From assembly GCA_018610125.1 (NCBI GenBank), contig JAHEOI010000246.1:1-13246 (forward strand): DNA of 13,246 bases, written 5' to 3'. Origin of the DNA: Verrucomicrobiota bacterium (GTDB taxonomy: Bacteria; Verrucomicrobiota; Verrucomicrobiia; Limisphaerales; JAHEOI01). The notes below the pieces were generated by a model. That model had not been told where the DNA came from and ran no database searches. It saw only the letters and a program-made list of their open reading frames with translations. This document shows, one piece after another, positions 1-7,042 of this stretch; the stretch's first letter is position 1; every line of letters starts with the position of its first letter. The position numbers and the translations under genes were made by a program.

Positions 1-37
1 ATCAACCTAAAGGCTCAACCAACGGAAAAAACAGCGT

Positions 38-511
38 TTACTTTAGCGGGATCTCTTTCTTCTTGGAGCTTTCGGTCTGTTCTTTTGGAACGTGGACCTT
101 CAACACCCCCTCATTGAACTCGGCGCTAATCTTATCGGGGTTGGTATTCTCCGGCAACGTGAAGTTCCGAACGAAATTGCCGTACGCCCGTTCCACACGA
201 TGATACTTCTTCTTCTTTTCCTCTTTCTCGGACTTCCGTTCTCCAGAGAGCGAAAGCACGCCGTTTTCAACGTGCACCTTGACGTCGTCTTTTTTGACCT
301 CCGGGAGCTCCGCGGTGATCGTGTATTCGTTATCGTCTTCCGTAACGTCGACCGAGGGCTCCCACTCACTCAATGTCATCAGCTCACCCCGATCGAGCAC
401 GCTTGGGAAATCCGAGAAGAGCTGATCGATTCGATCCCGCATCTGTTGCAACTCTCGTAGCGGTTCCCATTGAGTCGGTTGCGAGCTCTTACGTCGTGTC
501 AACCATGCCAT
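38..511 (-). CDS. Small heat shock protein, Hsp20/alpha-crystallin family
   Basis: This is an ATP-independent cytoplasmic holdase chaperone that binds unfolding proteins as an oligomer and passes them to ATP-dependent chaperones. The 157-residue protein has the family layout. Residues 1-48 are a variable N-terminal arm. Residues about 50-143 are an alpha-crystallin domain that starts at the EPSVDV strand and closes with the typical GVLKVHVPK segment (135-143). A short tail carries an I-P-L motif (154-156), the position of the oligomer-forming I-x-I/V motif. A lysine/glutamate-rich stretch lies at residues 92-102. The ATG start is supported by a good purine-rich ribosome site (AAGGAGGA) a few bases upstream. 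The gene stands alone behind its own candidate promoter and a terminator that isolates it from trpS. No CIRCE element was seen upstream, so the basis of any heat induction is not visible. The family call is very secure; a specific gene symbol is not. Confidence 0.96.
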   Translation of the reverse strand: MAWLTRRKSSQPTQWEPLRELQQMRDRIDQLFSDFPSVLDRGELMTLSEWEPSVDVTEDDNEYTITAELPEVKKDDVKVHVENGVLSLSGERKSEKEEKKKKYHRVERAYGNFVRNFTLPENTNPDKISAEFNEGVLKVHVPKEQTESSKKKEIPLK

Positions 512-579
512 ATGTCTTCCTCCTTCTTTCCCTCAATCCACTACCGTTCTCGTTCCACCTTTCGTCCCTTCCTTTTGTA

Positions 580-608
580 TTCCTAACAAATCATGTCCCC
601 GAAGTCAA
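580..608 (-). promoter_or_regulatory. Candidate sigma-70-type promoter for the hsp20 gene
   Basis: On the minus strand a TTGACT box (603-608) is followed after exactly 17 bases by TAGGAA (580-585). The -35 box is close to consensus and the -10 box is weak (3 of 6). It lies about 70 bases upstream of the Hsp20 ATG and just downstream of the terminator at 616-640, where a separate promoter is needed. It is a pattern match only. Confidence 0.4.
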
Positions 609-615
609 CACGCAC

Positions 616-640
616 AAAAAACGGTCTTTAAGAGACCGTT
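616..640 (-). terminator. Rho-independent terminator closing the atp-trpS transcript
   Basis: The minus strand reads a perfect 8-bp stem, AACGGTCT pairing with AGACCGTT (633-640 with 620-627), around a 5-base loop. A run of six T follows (616-621, overlapping the stem base). It lies about 270 bases past the trpS stop and about 105 bases before the hsp20 ATG, so it should end transcription coming from trpS. The plus strand has no T-run after the stem, so it is probably one-directional. Confidence 0.8.
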
Positions 641-906
641 CCACTCCGTAGTGGCGCGCTTCGCCTACCCCAGTCATTGGCAATTTCGTCCAGCCCCAAA
701 GCAGAGGGCAAGGTGTATGAGCGCGGGTAGCCTGCCGTATCGCAGACTGCCGAGTCTGCCGGTTTTAAATTCGCCTCAAAAAGGGTAGGGAGCGGCCCGC
801 AGCGGAGTGCGGGCCCTACCATCGCAGTGGTAGATGCCGATTCGGCCAACAGACACAAGCGAGAGCGTTCAGAGAATCGATGATTAAAAGTCAAGCCACC
901 TTGGGG
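641..906. other. Non-coding spacer downstream of trpS with inverted repeats
   Basis: No credible gene was found between the terminator and the trpS stop. The stretch holds a hairpin element at 784-820 (listed separately), a second inverted repeat at 742-759 (GCAGACT / AGTCTGC, 4-base loop), and a small one at 641-654 (CCACT / AGTGG). An open frame of about 88 codons crosses it on the minus strand, but it runs through these repeats and into the terminator and shows no protein-like features. The spacer is probably an untranslated trailer of trpS. Confidence 0.6.
784..820 (-). repeat. Hairpin repeat element, copy 1
   Basis: Read on the minus strand the element opens with GGTAGGG and closes with CCCTACC. 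Between them is an inner stem of CCCGC and GCGGG around the loop ACTCCGCT, then CCGCTCC. The same layout, with the same loop and the same CCGCTCC tail but different stem arms that still pair, occurs on the plus strand at 7194-7251. This looks like a dispersed, structured intergenic repeat family (REP-like). Its function is unknown. Confidence 0.75.
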
Positions 907-1872
907 CTATTCCAGGCCGCAAGCGGTACGGACCCGTTTCAGAACGGTTTGAGCAACGGCCCGGGCGCGAAGCGCTCCATCCTTTAGAACCTCACGGACA
1001 TAGCCCAAGTCGCCCTTGAGCTCGGCCCGTTTTTCCCGAACCGGCGCAAAGTAATCCCAGCAATATTCGAACAAGGTCTTTTTCAGCTCGCCATAGCCAA
1101 ACCCACCTGCTCTTAATCTTTCCTCGATCTCGGCCGCCTTTTCCGAGGGTGCCACCTGTTTCAATAGCTGGATCGCAAGATTTTGATCGGCATCCGGTTT
1201 GGGCTCATCGAGAGAGCGGCTATCCATGACCAAGCTCATGATCCGTTTGCGCACGGTTTTTTCGTCGGCGAAGATATCAATCGTATTGCCGTAGCTCTTG
1301 CTCATCTTCTGCCCGTCAATCCCCGGAACCACGGCAACTTGGTCACGAATCTGGGGCTCCGGGATTACCAAAGTATCCCCATATTGCTCGTTGAACTTGG
1401 TGGCCAAATCCCGAGTGACCTCGATATGCTGCTTCTGATCGCGCCCGACCGGCACAACATTTGAATCGTAGATCAAGATATCCGCGGCCATCAGCACCGG
1501 GTAAGCAAAGAGTCCGTGGTTCGGGGCCAATCCTTGCGCCAACTTGTCTTTATAACTGTGACACCGCTCCAACAACCCCATTGGCGTCAACGACGAGAGG
1601 ATCCAGGTCAGCTCGGTAACTTCCGGCACATCCGACTGGCGGAAGAAGATTGCTTTTTGGGGATCCAACCCACACGCCAGGAAGTCGAGGGCCACTTCGA
1701 GGGTATTCTGACGCCGCTGCTCGGCATCGAAGAGCGACGTCATGGAATGGTAATTGGCAATGAAGATAAAGGCCTCTCCTTCCTCCTGGAGCTCTATCAC
1801 CGGCCGCATCATCCCGAAATAGTTTCCAAGATGGAGGGATCCGGACGGTTGGATTCCGGAGAGGATTCGCAT
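907..1872 (-). CDS. trpS: Tryptophan--tRNA ligase
   Basis: A class I aminoacyl-tRNA synthetase that activates tryptophan with ATP and charges tRNA-Trp in the cytoplasm. Counting from the ATG at 1872 (321 residues, near the usual 325-335), the ATP-binding HIGH-type signature is HLGN (14-17) within SGIQPSGSLHLGNYFG. The second catalytic loop is a canonical KMSKS (189-193). The tryptophan-pocket region PVLMAADILIY and the GRDQKQHIE segment are typical of bacterial TrpRS. The frame also allows a TTG start at 1887 (five extra residues). The ATG is preferred because MRILSGIQPSG aligns with the family N-terminus and GGCGG sits about 10 bases upstream. The gene lies 93 bases downstream of atpC on the same strand with no terminator seen between, so it may be read from the atp transcript. 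Confidence 0.97.
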   Translation of the reverse strand: MRILSGIQPSGSLHLGNYFGMMRPVIELQEEGEAFIFIANYHSMTSLFDAEQRRQNTLEVALDFLACGLDPQKAIFFRQSDVPEVTELTWILSSLTPMGLLERCHSYKDKLAQGLAPNHGLFAYPVLMAADILIYDSNVVPVGRDQKQHIEVTRDLATKFNEQYGDTLVIPEPQIRDQVAVVPGIDGQKMSKSYGNTIDIFADEKTVRKRIMSLVMDSRSLDEPKPDADQNLAIQLLKQVAPSEKAAEIEERLRAGGFGYGELKKTLFEYCWDYFAPVREKRAELKGDLGYVREVLKDGALRARAVAQTVLKRVRTACGLE

Positions 1873-1965
1873 CGATTTAACCGCCAAACAATTTCAAGCT
1901 TACTCGGGCCGTGATCGAAAAAGGATCGAGCTCGTGAAAGGCCATTTCAGGGAGAGCGCTTGCCG

Positions 1966-2412
1966 TTAAGCTTCCGTTTCCGGAGCAGCGCCAGCACCGA
2001 TCTGGTGACGCCGCCGTCGCTTAACCTGAATTTGGGTCAACGAATGGGCCAATGCCGCATTCACCGTAGCCGTCTCTTCATCCGTCAAATGCTCTTGAAG
2101 GCGGGATTCGGCACGGCGCCGGGCCTCCTCGGCCTTGGCCTCGTCAATGTTCTCGGCCTTGATTGCCATATCGGAAAGGAGCATCACTCGATCGGCTGTG
2201 ATCTCCACAAACCCTTCGCCGATCGCAAGGAAGACATCCTCGTAACCTTGGCGAACGATCACCTCGCCGGAAGCAACCTGGGTGGCCAGCGGCACGTGCA
2301 TCGGGTAGACCATCATCTCCCCTTCGGCCGCCGGGAGCTTGACATGGCTGACATCTCCCGAAAACGTCCTGGCTTCCGGCGTTACAATCTCGAGCTTTAG
2401 GGTATCCGGCAT
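1966..2412 (-). CDS. atpC: F1F0 ATP synthase, F1 epsilon subunit
   Basis: Epsilon is part of the central rotor stalk. It couples gamma to the c-ring and can inhibit ATP hydrolysis. The 148-residue protein has the N-terminal beta-sandwich (about 1-85), recognisable from LKLEIVTPEARTFSGDV, the GEMMVYPMHVPL segment (family pattern GE.GILPGHAPL) and FLAIGEGFVEI. It is followed by the two-helix C-terminal domain, rich in Ala, Glu and Arg (from about residue 95). The C-terminus has a short basic/Ala-rich extension (KRRRRHQIGAGAAPETEA) that is less conserved. The start lies 12 bases after the atpD stop, so translation is probably coupled. The call rests on the domain layout and the invariant neighbour atpD. 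Confidence 0.95.
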   Translation of the reverse strand: MPDTLKLEIVTPEARTFSGDVSHVKLPAAEGEMMVYPMHVPLATQVASGEVIVRQGYEDVFLAIGEGFVEITADRVMLLSDMAIKAENIDEAKAEEARRRAESRLQEHLTDEETATVNAALAHSLTQIQVKRRRRHQIGAGAAPETEA

Positions 2413-2424
2413 GGCGTGAGCGTA

Positions 2425-3837
2425 TTACTCTTCGTGAATCTCCTCGATCTTGCCCTTCATATAGAAGTTCTGCTCAAGGACGTCATCGTGCTTGCCCTCA
2501 AGGATCTCCTTGAAGCCTTTCACCGTATCGGCTACATCAACCTGCTTGCCCGGCTTATTGGTAAAGACCTCCGCCACCGAGAACGGTTGACTCAAAAAGC
2601 GCTGGATTTTTCGCGCCCGATAGACCGTCAATTTGTCCTCCGGTGACAGCTCATCCATCCCGAGAATCGCGATGATGTCTTGAAGATCCTTATAGCGCTG
2701 CAGCACCTTTTGGACACCGCGAGCCACATCGTAATGCTCTTTGCCGACGATTTCCGGGGTCAGAGCGCGCGAGTTCGAGGCCAACGGATCGACCGCGGGA
2801 TAAATGCCGAGCTCGGCAATTGAACGCTCCAGAACGATGGTGGCGTCCACGTGAGCGAATGTCGTTGCGGGCGCAGGGTCTGTCAGGTCGTCCGCGGGGA
2901 CATAGACCGCTTGGAACGAGGTGATCGAGCCCTTTTTGGTCGACGTGATTCGCTCTTGGAGGTCGCCCATCTCGGCGGCGAGCGTCGGCTGGTACCCGAC
3001 CGCGCTCGGCGTTCGGCCCAACAGAGCGGAGACTTCCATCCCTGCCTGGGAGAATCGGAAGATATTGTCGATGAATAAAAGGACATCTTGATTCTTTTCG
3101 TCCCGAAAGTACTCGGTGACCGCCAGCCCGGAAAGGGCAACCCGAAGCCGCGCCCCGGGGGGCTCGTTCATCTGCCCATAGACCAGCGCGACCTTCGACT
3201 TGCTGAGATCCTCCTGGTTGATGACGCCGGCCTCGGACATTTCGGTATAAAGGTCATTGCCTTCACGCGTGCGCTCACCCACACCGGCAAACACGGAATA
3301 ACCGCCATGTTGCTTGGCGATGTTGTTGATGAGCTCCATAATAACGACCGTCTTACCGACTCCGGCACCGCCGAATGCGCCGACCTTGCCCCCTTTCAAA
3401 AAGGGACAAATCAGATCGATAACCTTGATCCCGGTGGTCAAGAGCTCGGGGGTGGTTGACTGATCAACCAACTGGGGCGGCCTGCGATGGATTGGATTGA
3501 ATTGCTTGGCCTCGACCGGGCCCTTCTCATCGACCGGTTCCCCGACCACGTTAAAGACGCGGCCCATCACCTCTTCACCGACCGGCATGTTGATGGGGCC
3601 CCCGGTATCCACCACCTCGTAGCCGCGCTTGAGCCCTTCGGTCGAGGACATTGCCACCGCTCGCACCCACTCATCCCCAAGGTGCTGTTGGACCTCCAGT
3701 GTCAAACGGTTGTTCTCCCCGTTTAAGCTGTGCTCGACAGTCAGGGCATTGTAGATTGCAGGGATCTTATCGGGAAATACGATGTCAACAACCGGCCCGA
3801 TGATTTGGGTGATTTTTCCTTTATTCGCGTCGTTCAT
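2425..3837 (-). CDS. atpD: F1F0 ATP synthase, F1 beta (catalytic) subunit
   Basis: Beta carries the catalytic sites for ATP synthesis in the alpha3-beta3 head on the cytoplasmic face of the membrane. From the ATG at 3837 the protein has 470 residues, standard for AtpD. It shows the N-terminal barrel (GKITQIIGPVVDIVF), the Walker A loop GGAGVGKT (156-163), the GERTREGNDLY segment carrying the catalytic glutamate region, the Walker B stretch DVLLFIDNIFRF, and DELSPEDK, the counterpart of the DELSEED lever that contacts gamma. A GTG start two codons upstream (3843) is also possible. The ATG is preferred, though neither has a strong ribosome site. The gene is central in the atpG-atpD-atpC cluster. 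All key catalytic residues are present. Confidence 0.98.
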   Translation of the reverse strand: MNDANKGKITQIIGPVVDIVFPDKIPAIYNALTVEHSLNGENNRLTLEVQQHLGDEWVRAVAMSSTEGLKRGYEVVDTGGPINMPVGEEVMGRVFNVVGEPVDEKGPVEAKQFNPIHRRPPQLVDQSTTPELLTTGIKVIDLICPFLKGGKVGAFGGAGVGKTVVIMELINNIAKQHGGYSVFAGVGERTREGNDLYTEMSEAGVINQEDLSKSKVALVYGQMNEPPGARLRVALSGLAVTEYFRDEKNQDVLLFIDNIFRFSQAGMEVSALLGRTPSAVGYQPTLAAEMGDLQERITSTKKGSITSFQAVYVPADDLTDPAPATTFAHVDATIVLERSIAELGIYPAVDPLASNSRALTPEIVGKEHYDVARGVQKVLQRYKDLQDIIAILGMDELSPEDKLTVYRARKIQRFLSQPFSVAEVFTNKPGKQVDVADTVKGFKEILEGKHDDVLEQNFYMKGKIEEIHEE

Positions 3838-3929
3838 ATCCACATCCGACTCTCAGAAAAGACTCGCTATTAGGTAGTGTATTGGCTTTTTCGGCAAGTG
3901 CCGCAATCATTCGTTAAGGACCAGTCCGG

Positions 3930-4808
3930 TTAACCTTGCGCCAATTGGGCGCTGGTGATCTCCAAAAGCTCGGTCGTAATCGCTGCCTGGCGCACCTTAT
4001 TATACTCCAGGGTCAGGTCTTTGACCAACTGATTGGCATTATCCGTGGCATTCTTCATGGCCACCATTCGAGCACTGTGCTCACTGGCCTTCGCCTCGAG
4101 GAGGATTTGATACATTTGGAAGTTGAGATAATGCGGCAAGAGGGCACCCAAGACTTCGTTCGGTCCCGGCTCAAAGAGGAATTCAGTGCCGCCCTGCGGC
4201 AGTGCCGCTTCGCCTCCCTTCCCTTCGACGTCCGACTCAAGCCGCTTGATTTCGGTAACAGGTAGAAAGGGCCGAGTCTCCGGGGTCTGCCTCAATGTTG
4301 AAATAAAATTGGTGAAAACCACATCGACTCGATCGACGTGCCCCTCCGTGAAAAGGCTTTGGGCTTGCTTCGAGATCGCCCGGGCTTCACTGAAGAGCGG
4401 CGCGTCCTTGTAGTCGAATTCCGCCGTAAGCTCCCGCTTGGTGCGCGCGACGAACTGGGCGGCCTTTCGCCCGGCGGTGATGAACGCGGTGCTTTCCTTG
4501 TCAAACTTAGCGGCCTCACGCATCAAATTGGTATTCAGCGGACCGCAAAGCCCCTTGTCACTGCTAACGAGAATGCAAGCGCGCTTTTTCACCTCCCGGT
4601 CCTCCATCAGCGGATGCCAGAAATCACCGACATTAGCCACGACTTCAGCAAGGAGCTGATTCATCGAGCTCGCATAAGGGCGACTATTCAACGCGGACTC
4701 CTGGGCGCGGCGCATCTTGGAAGCCGCGACCATCTGCATTGCCCTGGTGATCTGGGCTGTATTTTTTACGGACCGAATCCGTCGGCGTATCTCCCGGGTA
4801 CTTGGCAT
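3930..4808 (-). CDS. atpG: F1F0 ATP synthase, F1 gamma subunit
   Basis: Gamma is the rotating central shaft of F1. The 292-residue protein has the conserved N-terminal helix (STREIRRRIRSVKNTAQITRAMQMVAASKMRRAQ) and the SSDKGLCGPLNTNL motif of the Rossmann-like middle domain. Its conserved C-terminal helix contains SEHSARMVAMKNATDNANQLVKDLTLEYNKVRQAAITTEL. An insertion-like stretch around residues 190-210 (EGKGGEAALPQGG) is low-complexity and probably surface-exposed. The ribosome site is weak. atpD follows 92 bases downstream. Unusually, no atpA precedes it: upstream lies a 446-base gap and then leuA, so this appears to be the first gene of a partial atp cluster. Transcription presumably starts in the gap or reads through from leuA. 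Confidence 0.97.
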   Translation of the reverse strand: MPSTREIRRRIRSVKNTAQITRAMQMVAASKMRRAQESALNSRPYASSMNQLLAEVVANVGDFWHPLMEDREVKKRACILVSSDKGLCGPLNTNLMREAAKFDKESTAFITAGRKAAQFVARTKRELTAEFDYKDAPLFSEARAISKQAQSLFTEGHVDRVDVVFTNFISTLRQTPETRPFLPVTEIKRLESDVEGKGGEAALPQGGTEFLFEPGPNEVLGALLPHYLNFQMYQILLEAKASEHSARMVAMKNATDNANQLVKDLTLEYNKVRQAAITTELLEITSAQLAQG

Positions 4809-4872
4809 ATTTCTTATCGACCCTTTTTTCTGCTCCGCTCGTTGGCGAGCCCGTCAAAACCTTCCACCTAGA

Positions 4873-4898
4873 CCACTGTCCAAACCCACTGTCCAAAC
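4873..4898. repeat. 13-bp perfect tandem duplication upstream of atpG
   Basis: CCACTGTCCAAAC occurs twice head-to-tail (4873-4885 and 4886-4898). Read toward atpG it gives two TTTGGACA-containing units ending about 65 bases before the start codon. TTGGAC resembles a -35 box, but no matching -10 box is convincing. It may be a chance duplication or a paired regulator site. Confidence 0.6.
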
Positions 4899-5043
4899 AT
4901 CGCCTAGAGGTCACAATCCCGATACTACATTATCGGCATGGCAAGGCAGCCCTTCGTACTCACCGATCTTCCTCTCTTCATTCACACCCCGACTCCGCAA
5001 CTTGAAACGAAAGGGCCGTCGCTCTTTACCTTCGACCACCTCA

Positions 5044-5072
5044 CCCTCTAAAAGGAACCTGAATTTAGAGGG
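5044..5072. other. Perfect 9-bp inverted repeat downstream of leuA
   Basis: CCCTCTAAA (5044-5052) pairs with TTTAGAGGG (5064-5072) around an 11-base loop. No T-run follows on either strand, so it is not a standard intrinsic terminator. It could shield the leuA 3' end or help pause transcription. It lies about 180 bases past the leuA stop. Confidence 0.5.
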
Positions 5073-5254
5073 AGATTTGAATGGCTGTCAAGGTAGCCTC
5101 GATTTTTCTTGGCAATTCCGATTTGGACTCCCCTCTGTCGATCGGAGCATCCGCCTTGGCCCCGGGATCAGGCTAAAGCCTCGACTCCGACAGATGGCAA
5201 TCGCGGCGCATGCCCGAAACCGGAGGTGCTCATTTTTTCCGGGACGAACCGACC

Positions 5255-6847
5255 CTAAGGCTGGGAATGCTGGGGAGCGTCATCACCCTGCTTGGCTTTC
5301 GCCTTGGAGGTTTCAAGATAACGATTGACAGCATTCAAGTAGGCTCGCGCACTCGCCTCGATGACGTCCGTGTTCGCCCCTTTGCCGGCCACCAGCTCTC
5401 CGCTTCCGAAATCAACCTTCAAGGTGACTTCGCCCAAGGCGTCTTTCCCCTGGGACACCGCCCGAAGCGAATAATCCTTCAACTGGCCCGGCGTGTTTGT
5501 CAAGCGATCGATCGCGTTCAACGCCGCGTCGACCGGTCCATCCCCCACCCCGGCATCCTGCACGACTGTCTCCTTGCCTTTTTCCTCGGCTTTCTTCTTA
5601 AGGCGGACCGTCGCGGTCGGAACAGTTTGGTTGCCGCTGGTGACATTGACGTAATCGAATGACCAAGTCTCGGGGACGCCTGTAATGTGGCCTTCGACTA
5701 AAGTGACCAAATCATCATCGTAAACAAACTTCTTTTTGTCTCCGATCTCTTTGAACCGAGCCACAATCGTGCTGACCTCACCTTCGGTGAGCTTGAAGCC
5801 GAGATGGCGGAGCCGTGCCACAACGGCCGCGCGCCCGCTGTGCTTGGTCAACGGGAGCTCACTGACTCCCCATCCGATCTCCTCAGGATCGATAATCTCA
5901 TAAGTCTCTCGCTTCTTTAAGATACCGTCCTGATGGATGCCGCTTGAGTGAGCGAATGCGTTTTCACCGACGATCGCTTTGTTTCGCTGAACGACCATCC
6001 CGGACATCCGCGAGACCAAGCGAGAGGTCTTGACGATCTCCTTGGTGTTAATGCCGGAGGTCAAGCCTTTGTAAATGTCACTCCGCGTTTTGAGCGCCAG
6101 GGCGATTTCCTCCAAAGCCGCATTGCCGGCACGCTCTCCGATCCCGTTGATGGTGCATTCCACTTGCCGGGCCCCGGCACGGAGCGCGGCCAATGAATTG
6201 GCCACCGCAAGCCCCAAATCATCATGGCAATGGACACTGATGATTGCTTTGCCGCTCTGAAACTCCGGCACGGCCTCATAGAGCTGCCGGATGAGCCCGG
6301 CATACTCTTCAGGCACACTCCAACCAACCGTATCCGGGATATTGACCGTGGTCGCCCCCGCGGCAATGACCGCCTTGCAGACTTCGATCAAAAACTCGGG
6401 CTCCGTGCGGGATCCATCTTCCGGGGAGAACTCGACATCCTCCACGTAACCTTTGGCCCGCTTCACGCCTTCAACCGCCGAGCTTAGGATCTGATCCTGG
6501 GCCTTGTTGAGCTTGTAGTCGCGATGGATTTTCGAGGTGGCAAGAAAGACATGGATGCGCCCGCGCTTGCCGGCCGGTTTGACAGCCTCACCGGCCGCAT
6601 CGATATCCTTGGCGAGACAACGAGCCAAGCCGGTGATGGTCGAACCTTTGACCTCTTTGGCGATTTTTTCGACCGCCTCGAAGTCCCCTTCGCTCGCAAC
6701 CGGGTAGCCGGCCTCCAAGACATCGACCTTGAGTCGACCAAGCTGCCGGGCGACCTCCAATTTCTCCCGCAGATTCATTGATGCCCCGGGACATTGCTCG
6801 CCATCCCGGAGCGTGGTGTCAAAAAAAAGAATTCGGTTATTTTTCAT
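5255..6847 (-). CDS. leuA: 2-isopropylmalate synthase
   Basis: This enzyme commits carbon to leucine by condensing 2-oxoisovalerate with acetyl-CoA to form 2-isopropylmalate. The 530-residue protein has an N-terminal HMGL-like TIM barrel with the family signature DTTLRDGEQ (10-18), PDTVG (171-175), HCHDDLG (206-212) and NGIGERAGN (234-242). Together these supply the divalent-metal ligands (Asp10, His206, His208, Asn242 by family analogy). A linker leads to the C-terminal allosteric domain from about residue 385, recognisable from GVGDGPVDAALNAID and from GKGANTDVIEASARAYLNAVN, the region where leucine inhibits. The presence of that domain, and a leucine-coding leader in front, favour LeuA over homocitrate synthase. 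Citramalate synthase (CimA) is close in length but less likely. Start: ATG at 6847 with GTGAG upstream. Expression is probably controlled by the attenuator at 6901-7042. Confidence 0.93.
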   Translation of the reverse strand: MKNNRILFFDTTLRDGEQCPGASMNLREKLEVARQLGRLKVDVLEAGYPVASEGDFEAVEKIAKEVKGSTITGLARCLAKDIDAAGEAVKPAGKRGRIHVFLATSKIHRDYKLNKAQDQILSSAVEGVKRAKGYVEDVEFSPEDGSRTEPEFLIEVCKAVIAAGATTVNIPDTVGWSVPEEYAGLIRQLYEAVPEFQSGKAIISVHCHDDLGLAVANSLAALRAGARQVECTINGIGERAGNAALEEIALALKTRSDIYKGLTSGINTKEIVKTSRLVSRMSGMVVQRNKAIVGENAFAHSSGIHQDGILKKRETYEIIDPEEIGWGVSELPLTKHSGRAAVVARLRHLGFKLTEGEVSTIVARFKEIGDKKKFVYDDDLVTLVEGHITGVPETWSFDYVNVTSGNQTVPTATVRLKKKAEEKGKETVVQDAGVGDGPVDAALNAIDRLTNTPGQLKDYSLRAVSQGKDALGEVTLKVDFGSGELVAGKGANTDVIEASARAYLNAVNRYLETSKAKAKQGDDAPQHSQP

Positions 6848-6900
6848 ATTACGCTCACTTGTTCACAGCCGTGCGATCACCCATCTCGATGACGGTCCTT

Positions 6901-6940
6901 AAAACAAAAAACCCCACCGCTTCTTTCGAGCAGTGGGGTT
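6901..6940 (-). terminator. Attenuator terminator hairpin in the leuA leader (3:4)
   Basis: On the minus strand AACCCCACTGCT (6929-6940) pairs with AGCGGTGGGGTT (6910-6921) to give a 12-bp stem with one G-U pair and a 7-base loop. The tract TTTTGTTTT (6901-6909) follows at once. It lies 53 bases before the leuA start codon, inside its own leader, so it must be bypassed for leuA to be expressed. Its 5' arm is also complementary to an upstream segment (see the attenuator entry). Confidence 0.92.
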
Positions 6941-7026
6941 ACCAAAACCGTTATTATTCCAATCTTAGACCCCACCTGCTACGCTCGCTCCTAAGAGCAG
7001 CGCCAGTCCCAAAAGTCGTAGCAGGT
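6901..7026 (-). promoter_or_regulatory. Leucine-responsive transcription attenuator of leuA
   Basis: Four segments can be read on the minus strand. Segment 1 is ACCTGCTACG (7017-7026), lying over the first Leu codons of the leader ORF. Segment 2 contains CGTAGCAGGT (6974-6983) and the overlapping AGCAGGTGGGGT (6969-6980). Segments 3 and 4 are the arms of the terminator. Segment 1 pairs perfectly with segment 2 over 10 bp. Segment 2 also pairs with ACCCCACTGCT of segment 3 over 11 bp with one bulged G. So 1:2 plus 3:4 terminates, whereas 2:3 is an antiterminator. By the established trp/leu/his attenuation logic, a ribosome stalled at Leu codons would mask segment 1 and favour 2:3 and read-through; a ribosome reaching the stop (6965-6967) would mask segment 2 and favour termination. 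No T-box motif is present. Confidence 0.85.
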
Positions 7027-7042
7027 CGGTCTTCGAAAACAT
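6965..7042 (-). CDS. leuL: Leucine-rich leader peptide of leuA (attenuation)
   Basis: A short ORF with 25 codons and a TAA stop starts at the ATG at 7042. Eight of its codons are leucine (positions 7, 8, 10, 11, 13, 15, 16, 17), spelled CTG, CTA, CTT, TTG, CTG, CTG, CTC, TTA, so all six synonyms appear. Two upstream in-frame ATGs (7054 and 7066) would give 29 or 33 residues, the latter adding one more Leu (TTA). An in-frame TGA upstream limits the frame. None of the starts has a strong ribosome site; 7066 has GAAG nearby and 7042 has GGTGG immediately before it. The stop lies just before the antiterminator/terminator segments, the placement required for attenuation. The hydrophobic run could also be read as a signal-peptide fragment, but the surrounding mutually exclusive hairpins make the leader reading much better. 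Confidence 0.82.
   Translation of the reverse strand: MFSKTDLLRLLGLALLLGASVAGGV

Larger units (their letters stand above)
4809..5254. other. Non-coding gap between leuA and atpG
   Basis: These 446 bases contain no credible gene on either strand; the open frames that cross it show no family features. They contain a 13-bp tandem duplication (4873-4898), a 9-bp perfect inverted repeat (5044-5072), and a small hairpin, GCTCG-TTGG-CGAGC at 4837-4850, which would lie in the atpG untranslated leader. No convincing promoter for atpG and no clear terminator for leuA could be identified. Confidence 0.6.

Noticed and set aside
628..894. Minus-strand open frame (88 codons) after trpS
   Set aside because: It passes through the hairpin repeat and another inverted repeat and ends in the terminator stem; composition is not protein-like.
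1873..1887. TTG start for trpS adding five residues
   Set aside because: The ATG at 1872 gives the family-typical N-terminus and has a possible ribosome site; the TTG has none that is better.
4717..5328. Plus-strand open frame (203 codons) across the leuA-atpG gap
   Set aside because: It overlaps the 5' end of atpG and the 3' end of leuA, is Ser/Arg/Pro-rich without domain features, and crosses the tandem duplication and hairpin.
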